The position numbers were made by a program, and so were the translations under genes. From Akkermansiaceae bacterium (GTDB lineage Bacteria > Verrucomicrobiota > Verrucomicrobiia > Verrucomicrobiales > Akkermansiaceae), in assembly GCA_025457805.1 (NCBI GenBank), contig JALOTR010000153.1, forward strand, positions 1 to 8,590: a DNA stretch of 8,590 nucleotides, in the 5' to 3' direction. Shown piece by piece: positions 1 to 4,530 of the stretch. The number at the start of each line of letters is the position of its first letter. The stretch's first letter is position 1. The notes below the pieces were generated by a model. The model was not told the DNA's origin and searched no databases. It saw nothing but the letters and a program-made list of their open reading frames with translations.

Positions 1-1
1 C

Positions 2-232
2 GTGGGGCCCTTCGTGGTGGATCACTGGCAATACGTCTTCGGCAAGGAAACTCCGCGGGCCAATCGCAATCAATCCGCCGGCATCGATGTCAGCCCCGCA
101 GTCCGCGATTTCCTCAATCTCCGCAGCGGCCAACAGGTCGAATGGCGCTTCGTCGAAGACCACCAGGTGCCCCGCGGCCCTTGGCGCGATTGGACCGGCG
201 GGGCGGGCGACCTCGATCTGCCGGAACCTTGA
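2..232 (+). CDS. C-terminal fragment of an RlpA-like (double-psi beta-barrel) candidate protein
   Basis: Only the last 76 codons are visible and the gene clearly begins upstream. The GTG at base 2 is simply the first possible start in the window and is probably an internal Val. The fragment opens with GPFVVDHWQYVFG and continues with AGIDVSPAVRDFLNLRSG and VEWRFVE. The order 'GPFV ... IDxSPAxxxxLxLxxG ... V.W..V' resembles the second half of the double-psi beta-barrel in RlpA-like proteins, where 'GPF' is followed by 'IDLSxAAA..LG' and a closing strand. The tail is short and polar (GGAGDLDLPEP) and ends in TGA. If the match is right, the protein would be a cell-wall-associated envelope protein, but the N-terminus, any signal peptide and the catalytic Asp region cannot be judged here. 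The reading frame is convincing because it has low-complexity-free, domain-like sequence; the family call is tentative. Confidence 0.6.
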   Translation: MGPFVVDHWQYVFGKETPRANRNQSAGIDVSPAVRDFLNLRSGQQVEWRFVEDHQVPRGPWRDWTGGAGDLDLPEP

Positions 233-326
233 CTCTTTTCACCCACACTCTCCCTGACAACTGCTGTTCCACACCCAACCCCTGATACTCCACACCCGAG
301 TTCACTGAAATAACACATCACCCTTT

Positions 327-357
327 CTGAGGCATCGTTGTCCCGATGATGCCTCAG
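327..357. promoter_or_regulatory. Perfect 10-bp inverted repeat (hairpin or operator candidate)
   Basis: CTGAGGCATC at 327-336 is exactly complementary to GATGCCTCAG at 348-357, leaving an 11-base loop (337-347). No T-run follows on the plus strand, so it is not a standard intrinsic terminator for the upstream gene. On the minus strand the stem is followed only by GAAAGGG. It could be a protein-binding palindrome, an mRNA hairpin, or part of a dispersed repeat. It stands about 95 bases downstream of the stop codon at 232 and about 170 bases upstream of the ATG at 525. Confidence 0.4.
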
Positions 358-452
358 GCGGCCCGGATCGGGGTTCTGTCCCGAATCGGCATGGCCAACG
401 CGAAATAATCCCCGCTGCGACCCTGCCCTTGCCCGAACCGGGCCGCTCGTCC

Positions 453-476
453 CTCAAAAGAAGTCCCGCTTTTGAG
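453..476. promoter_or_regulatory. Perfect 8-bp hairpin in the leader of the secreted-protein operon
   Basis: CTCAAAAG at 453-460 pairs exactly with CTTTTGAG at 469-476 around an 8-base loop (AAGTCCCG). It ends about 48 bases before the start codon at 525, so if transcription starts upstream it would lie in the mRNA leader. The stem is AT-rich in the middle and is not followed by a T-run. An operator role is as possible as an RNA role. Confidence 0.3.
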
Positions 477-524
477 ATGCCCGGACGGATCGGTGCCCAT
501 CCACACCCACCCTTACAACCAGCC

Positions 525-1253
525 ATGAAAACCACCCTTAGGGCGGCTGCTTCCGCAGTCGTCGTTGCCACCTGTGTCTGCGCCTCCCATGTGATGGCTC
601 AAACCAGTCCGTCGATCCCTGTTGGATCACTCACCGCGTTCCCGACCGTTGTCCAGACCGGAACCAAGCCCACGCTCACCTGGAGCATCAGCTATCCATC
701 CATCGTCCAGAACTTTGTGACGATCACCAATCCGGCCACTGTGACGCCCAAGGTGAACCTCGTCTGCGATGTTCGCATCCTCGGCCTCGGCGTGACCTCG
801 TTCTCGAACGGCCAGATCACCTACTACCGCACCCGTGCCCAGTGGCGATATAACAACTCCACTAGCTGGGCCAACATCTACGATGGAGTGCAGACCAATA
901 CCATCGTGCAGACGCAGGGCATTGTGAGGAGCAACATCGCCGTCACCAAGGACCGGCCGATGAACTTCGCCGGCCAGTTCATGAACGGCTCCACGTGGCA
1001 GACGCTCTACACCTCGCTCAGCGGTGATAACGTGCGGACACTGAAGAGCGGTGACACACCGCCTTCGAATATTCCGGATTACGATGCTCCCTCGCTGGAG
1101 AGTTTCCTCAGACCCTACCTGGATTCCAGCGGCAAGGTCCGCATCGGCCCCATGGACGTCATCGTCTTCATGGAACTCACCCACACGGACAAGAACAACA
1201 TTGGTTACGACCTTCAGGACTGCGTGATGCTGATCACCTTCCGCGTGCCATAA
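525..1253 (+). CDS. Secreted protein of unknown function, possible Ig-like N-terminal strand motif
   Basis: Encodes 242 aa. The ATG at 525 gives a clean Sec signal peptide: MKTTLR, a hydrophobic Ala/Val stretch (residues 7-20), and a V-M-A/Q cleavage site after residue 25. The mature part opens with SLTAFPTVVQTGTKPTLTWS, which resembles the first strands of bacterial Ig-like extracellular domains ('..A.P..v..G...tLTWs'). The rest is rich in Ser, Thr, Asn and aromatic residues, as in beta-rich extracytoplasmic proteins. Only two cysteines occur in the mature chain (81 and 233), which could form one disulfide. I do not recognise the family. It heads a run of three secreted-protein genes on the same strand, 32 bases ahead of the next, and begins with the same 11 bases (ATGAAAACCAC) as that gene. 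No Shine-Dalgarno sequence precedes the start. It may act with the pilin-like genes further downstream; that is inferred from position only. Confidence 0.8.
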   Translation: MKTTLRAAASAVVVATCVCASHVMAQTSPSIPVGSLTAFPTVVQTGTKPTLTWSISYPSIVQNFVTITNPATVTPKVNLVCDVRILGLGVTSFSNGQITYYRTRAQWRYNNSTSWANIYDGVQTNTIVQTQGIVRSNIAVTKDRPMNFAGQFMNGSTWQTLYTSLSGDNVRTLKSGDTPPSNIPDYDAPSLESFLRPYLDSSGKVRIGPMDVIVFMELTHTDKNNIGYDLQDCVMLITFRVP

Positions 1254-1285
1254 CGTTGCCATCCATTCCAACTCATCATTTCATC

Positions 1286-1855
1286 ATGAAAACCACTTTG
1301 CCATTATTTGCCGCTGCGGCCGTTTCGCTTTCTTCCGTGACGGCATCGGAAAAACTCCCCATGCGGGATGCAGCCACCCACGAGGAACTCTCCCTTGCTC
1401 TGCGCCACGCGGATCAGAACGATCCGATGAAGGAGTTCAAGAAACACGAGGGCGAGGATCCGTCGGTCGTCAATCGTCCCAAGGACCTGCTCAGCGAGTC
1501 GGACATCATTTCCTTCAATGGAATGGCCACCTTGGTTCCCAAGCGTGCGATCCTCCAGACACCCAAGAATCTAACAGACCGCATCAAGCTGGCACCCGGA
1601 GTGCAAATCGTCAGTTGGCTGGATTTCTATACCGCCAACCGCGGATGGATCACGACCGTTGAAGTGAGCCGCGTGCAGGCGGAGGGCAACAAACCCCTGG
1701 CTGAAGAAACTCATGAGCACATGAGCAAATCCACCAATCTGATCGTCGCCACCTACCAGGGAGGCCCGATCTCGGTGCTTCCGCTCAAGCAGCCCGAAGC
1801 TGCCGAGGGGGATCCCGCCAAAACCGCAAGCGCCACCACCCCAACCAAGCCCTGA
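1286..1855 (+). CDS. Small secreted protein of unknown function
   Basis: Encodes 189 aa. The ATG at 1286 is preferred over an in-frame TTG at 1256 because it starts a proper signal peptide (MKTTLPLF, Ala/Val/Ser core, likely cleavage after V-T-A at residue 20). The mature N-terminal third is highly charged (roughly residues 26-68, with HADQNDPMKEFKKHEGED). The central part, about residues 75-165, is a compact domain with FNGMATLVPKRAIL and PGVQIVSWLDFYTANRGW. The last 20 residues are low-complexity Ala/Thr/Pro, typical of a flexible tail. There are no cysteines. I recognise no family. The stop codon is three bases before the next ATG, so the two genes are very probably co-transcribed and translationally linked. 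The FNGMATLVPK segment looks like a beta-strand region, but no fold can be assigned by eye. Confidence 0.8.
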   Translation: MKTTLPLFAAAAVSLSSVTASEKLPMRDAATHEELSLALRHADQNDPMKEFKKHEGEDPSVVNRPKDLLSESDIISFNGMATLVPKRAILQTPKNLTDRIKLAPGVQIVSWLDFYTANRGWITTVEVSRVQAEGNKPLAEETHEHMSKSTNLIVATYQGGPISVLPLKQPEAAEGDPAKTASATTPTKP

Positions 1856-1858
1856 GCC

Positions 1859-2884
1859 ATGAACCGCACCTTCATTCGTTCGTTCATCATGCTGGCTGGC
1901 ATGACCGCATGGGCAGGAGCCCAGACAGTGGTGAGTTATACCAATTTCATCCGCCAGACGCAGTATCCCAGCGAGGTGATCTGGGATATGTCCGTCACTC
2001 CTACCGGCTCTGACCTTTCAGCGCTTGCCATCAACCCGGGTGGAGCCCGCTTCGATCTCTGGACCGTGAGGAACACACCGCTCACCAACTATCTGTTATC
2101 GACCGCCTATGTGGGAGCTTATGTGCCGATGGGCACCATCGCCATCCGCTCGCAAGACCCTTACTCCACCATTCCACGCACCCGCGCCGACCGTCCGTTT
2201 TTTGTGGACATCACCCTGAGCGGCCTGCTTGCCGGTGAGGATGATCCGGAAGCGTCCAAGAGCGTCCTGCTCCTGCGCCACGTGCAATCTTACGGAGTGG
2301 GAGGGAACGGCATCAACCTGGATCGCACCCAGGCCACACTGCTCAGCCAATCCACACTCTATCAGAACGGCTCCCGCACACTCACCTATGCGCTCACGTC
2401 CATTCCGGGCGCGGATCGCTCGAAAGTCCGCGGTGAGGAACGTTTCTCCATCTTCTCGGTGGAGGATTATCAGGCACCATCCTCGCAGATTGCTTCCCGG
2501 TTCATCCAGATCTGGCCCGTGGCCTCCGGATCCATCTCCGGAATCGCCGCAGATGCAATGATCCGCAACGCGCTGCCCCAGGTGACGTTCACGATGACGG
2601 ATCTCTACCCGGAATCGACCACCTATGCCCAGGTTTACAAAGGCAATCCCGTGCTCGGCACCGAAGGCACCGTGGTGCCCGGATCCGTGCTCGTCATCTC
2701 GGACTCCGTTCCACAAAACCGCACCCTTGTCGTAGGAGACTATGATGCCGTGGTGAATTCGGACGGCCGCTGGACCATGGAGATCCTCACCCGGACGACC
2801 TTCGGCTTGGATCGCCTGGCATTCGTCAGCTTCAATGTGGACCGCACGATGATCGTGAATGGTTCTTTCACCACGATCGAATGA
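1859..2884 (+). CDS. Secreted, beta-rich protein of unknown function
   Basis: Encodes 341 aa and starts three bases after the preceding stop. MNRTFIRSFIMLAGMTAWAGA is a standard signal peptide with A-G-A/Q cleavage after residue 21. The mature sequence has frequent alternating hydrophobic/polar stretches and many Thr/Ser/Asn residues (SEVIWDMSVTPTG, LAINPGGARFDLWTV, LPQVTFTMTDLYPEST), suggesting an all-beta extracytoplasmic protein. I see no cysteine and no membrane anchor after the signal peptide. No family is recognised. It closes the three-gene secreted-protein block and ends 12 bases before the stop codon of the convergent minus-strand gene, with no visible hairpin terminator in between. 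Being next to, and on the same strand as, the prepilin genes makes it a candidate non-pilin component or cargo of that apparatus; this is inference. Confidence 0.8.
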   Translation: MNRTFIRSFIMLAGMTAWAGAQTVVSYTNFIRQTQYPSEVIWDMSVTPTGSDLSALAINPGGARFDLWTVRNTPLTNYLLSTAYVGAYVPMGTIAIRSQDPYSTIPRTRADRPFFVDITLSGLLAGEDDPEASKSVLLLRHVQSYGVGGNGINLDRTQATLLSQSTLYQNGSRTLTYALTSIPGADRSKVRGEERFSIFSVEDYQAPSSQIASRFIQIWPVASGSISGIAADAMIRNALPQVTFTMTDLYPESTTYAQVYKGNPVLGTEGTVVPGSVLVISDSVPQNRTLVVGDYDAVVNSDGRWTMEILTRTTFGLDRLAFVSFNVDRTMIVNGSFTTIE

Positions 2885-2896
2885 TCGATTCCAGCA

Positions 2897-3493
2897 TCAA
2901 GGATTCTTCAACTCTTCCAACAGCTCCTTCCGGTAATTGTCATTCCGATAGATCAGGGAGAATCGGGCATCCTTGGATTTTCGCAGAAGGTCCTCCACCT
3001 CGGTGAAGGCAAGAAGCAGAAACAGACCTTTCACGGGTTCCCTATGAAACGATTGCGTCCTCGTCACGAATTGATCCTCCACCGACCTTTGTTGTTGGTT
3101 GGCGAGGAGCGTGCCGTGTTCGGTCGTCACTTGTTTCCGGAGATCCTCGAAACGCGATTCCATCAGGTCCGCGGAGGCCTCGGCATCGAAGTAATGAACG
3201 GTGAGTTCAAACAGCCGCCCGCCGAGGTAGCGGCCTTCCAGCGCTCCGGCCTTGGTCTCGGGGAGGAATCCCTTGCGGGGCTCGATGCGAAGTATCCGCA
3301 ATCCGGGTTGATCCCCGGGAAGCGAGATGTTAAGGTCCAGCGAATGTCGGGATGCCCAAGCAATCAACTTTTCCGGAGAATCTCCCCAACGCAGCCCGAA
3401 AGGCGGCTGCAGGAGGGCCTGGGCCATGAGCTGCCCCCCGAAAAATGCCGTGAAAACGGCAATCCGGACCGCACTGTGAAACCAACCGCTCAT
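2897..3493 (-). CDS. Secreted protein of unknown function, antisense between the two plus-strand gene blocks
   Basis: Encodes 198 aa. The frame stays open further upstream, but the ATG at 3493 is chosen because it yields a good signal peptide: MSGWFHSAVRIAVFTAFF, then G-G-Q-L-M-A/Q with cleavage near residue 24. The residues upstream of it are Arg/His/Gly-rich shadow of the prepilin gene. The mature part begins PPFGLRWGDSPEKLIAWA, a 'FGLRWGDSPEKL' opening I associate with periplasmic proteins of unknown function in this phylum (from memory). It ends with an acidic/basic alpha-helical tail (YRNDNYRKELLEELKNP). There are no mature cysteines. It is convergent with the gene ending at 2884 (12 bp apart) and divergent from the prepilin gene at 3503, the two start codons being only 9 bp apart. 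Its promoter must therefore lie inside the prepilin coding region. No Shine-Dalgarno sequence is visible. Confidence 0.75.
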   Translation of the reverse strand: MSGWFHSAVRIAVFTAFFGGQLMAQALLQPPFGLRWGDSPEKLIAWASRHSLDLNISLPGDQPGLRILRIEPRKGFLPETKAGALEGRYLGGRLFELTVHYFDAEASADLMESRFEDLRKQVTTEHGTLLANQQQRSVEDQFVTRTQSFHREPVKGLFLLLAFTEVEDLLRKSKDARFSLIYRNDNYRKELLEELKNP

Positions 3494-3502
3494 GGCGGGA
3501 AG

Positions 3503-3994
3503 ATGGCCGTTTTCTTGCGCCGCGGCAAGGCGGGAACATTCCGCCGGGGCATGGTGCTGGTGGAATCCATGCTCGCCCTTTCGATCCTCACGGTGCTCGG
3601 TCTGGTCCTGCTCAAGCTTTCCCTCAATATTCTCTCGCCCCGGCAGTGGATGTTGCAGCAGACCCTGACGGATGCCTATCTCACCTACGAACGGGCCTAT
3701 GCGGAGCGGATTCCTTTCGACAGCCTCCTCGCCAACAATTCGCCTTGGCCGGTGTTTCCCAATACCAGCGTCATCAGCGTGGAAATCGGCCGGCTTCCCG
3801 GCGGAACGCCGGTGTTGGGGACCGTGACCCGCACCCGTATGGCGGATCCTTTGAATTATCCGATTGATGGGGGCTCCGGCACGGTGGCCACGAATCCTGC
3901 GGCCATGAAAACATGGGAAGTCCAAAGCATCATGACTTACACCGTTGGCAGGCGGACTTACTCCAAATCCCGAACCGTCATTCGCTCACAATGA
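3503..3994 (+). CDS. Type IV prepilin-like protein, PilV/GspI-like minor pilin
   Basis: Encodes 163 aa. The ATG at 3503 gives a positively charged leader (MAVFLRRGKAGTFRRG) followed by G16/M17-V-L-V-E21. This is a class III signal with Gly at -1 and Glu at +5, the site cut and methylated by prepilin peptidase PilD/GspO. A hydrophobic helix follows (residues 17-40, SMLALSILTVLGLVLLKLSL), typical of pilin assembly through the inner membrane. The soluble part is about 120 residues and Thr-rich. The VESMLALSIL stretch and first position in the trio suggest PilV/GspI, but small pilins cannot be assigned firmly by eye. The stop overlaps the next start by 4 bp (ATGA). The start lies 9 bp from that of the divergent gene. 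The GGGAAG just before the ATG is too close to be a normal Shine-Dalgarno site, and a TTG at 3515 is a weaker alternative start. Confidence 0.85.
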   Translation: MAVFLRRGKAGTFRRGMVLVESMLALSILTVLGLVLLKLSLNILSPRQWMLQQTLTDAYLTYERAYAERIPFDSLLANNSPWPVFPNTSVISVEIGRLPGGTPVLGTVTRTRMADPLNYPIDGGSGTVATNPAAMKTWEVQSIMTYTVGRRTYSKSRTVIRSQ

Positions 3995-4530
3995 GGTGCC
4001 CATCCCCCATTCCCCGCAAGGTGCGCAAGGCCTTTACTTTGCTGGAACTGAGCATCGCCCTGATGATGGGCATGGTCACCGGCTCGATGGTGCTCGCCCT
4101 GTTCAACCAGCAGCTTGCCTTTCTCAGGATCTACCGGGCACAGAGTTTCCTCGGCGAGGAAGCGCCGTTGATTTGCACCTACGTCAGCAAGCTGGTGGGC
4201 GAGGCAGATCGCTTCCGGCTTCATGATTCGGTGGCGGATGCCACCACCGGAGCCAATCCGCGGCTTACCGCCTCGCCTGTAATCGTGCTCAACTACCGCC
4301 AGCCGGACGGCACCATGCGTGCCTCCATTATGGCATTTGAAAACCGCGGCAGCGGCCTTGCCCTGAATTATTATATCGTCCCCACCACCGGCACCCTGGG
4401 CAGTCCGCAATGGACCATTTCCAGGCGACCGGCGAACGTCCAGTTCTCCGTGGAACAGGGCGTCCTCCGCATGACCATCACGGGTCCGGCCGGTGAGCAA
4501 ATCATCTACTCGGGAACCATGCAGCAATGA
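3991..4530 (+). CDS. Type IV prepilin-like protein, PilW/GspJ-like minor pilin
   Basis: Encodes 179 aa. The ATG at 3991 overlaps the previous stop (ATGA). The leader MRCPSPIPRKVRKA is basic and is followed by F15-T-L-L-E19-L, the standard pilin N-terminus with Glu at +5, and then a hydrophobic helix to about residue 38. The residue at the predicted cleavage position -1 is Ala14 rather than the usual Gly. The post-helix segment (LAFLRIYRAQSFLGEEAPLICTYVSKLVGEADRF) is long and helical, and the remainder is beta-rich (VIVLNYRQPDGTM, QFSVEQGVLRMTITG). This layout matches PilW/GspJ-type minor pilins, whose place in their operons is also second. It would sit in the inner membrane after cleavage and be incorporated at the tip of a pilus or pseudopilus. 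The next gene starts within its stop codon. Confidence 0.85.
   Translation: MRCPSPIPRKVRKAFTLLELSIALMMGMVTGSMVLALFNQQLAFLRIYRAQSFLGEEAPLICTYVSKLVGEADRFRLHDSVADATTGANPRLTASPVIVLNYRQPDGTMRASIMAFENRGSGLALNYYIVPTTGTLGSPQWTISRRPANVQFSVEQGVLRMTITGPAGEQIIYSGTMQQ

Larger units (their letters stand above)
233..524. other. Intergenic region with two hairpins
   Basis: This 292-base stretch lies between the end of the RlpA-like fragment and the first secreted-protein gene. I see no convincing coding frame: the frame open from 429 merely extends the downstream gene upstream from a TTG, and its added residues are Pro/Arg/His-rich and sit before a proper signal peptide. The stretch holds two perfect inverted repeats, listed separately. 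It must contain the 5' untranslated region, and probably the promoter, of the operon starting at 525, but I found no -35/-10 pair of acceptable spacing. Confidence 0.6.

Noticed and set aside
229..290. Promoter using TTGACT (229) or CTGACA (254)
   Set aside because: TTGACT overlaps the stop codon of the first gene and has no -10 at 16-18 bases. CTGACA is 24 bases from the nearest GATACT, too far.
627..1271. 214-codon minus-strand open frame opposite the first secreted protein
   Set aside because: The composition (His/Gly/Val/Asp-rich) and lack of signal peptide or motif mark it as a shadow; the plus-strand frame has a clear signal peptide.
2096..2716. 206-codon minus-strand open frame
   Set aside because: Antisense to the 341-aa secreted protein, with shadow-type composition and no motif.
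3044..3502. N-terminal extension of the first prepilin frame (about 153 codons)
   Set aside because: The frame is open, but prepilin leaders are short. The extension is antisense to the signal-peptide-bearing minus gene and reads as low-information Arg/Pro/Glu sequence. The ATG at 3503 gives a normal leader.
3494..3925. Upstream extension of the minus-strand secreted gene
   Set aside because: It would bury the signal peptide inside a 342-aa protein whose first 144 residues are antisense to the prepilin gene.
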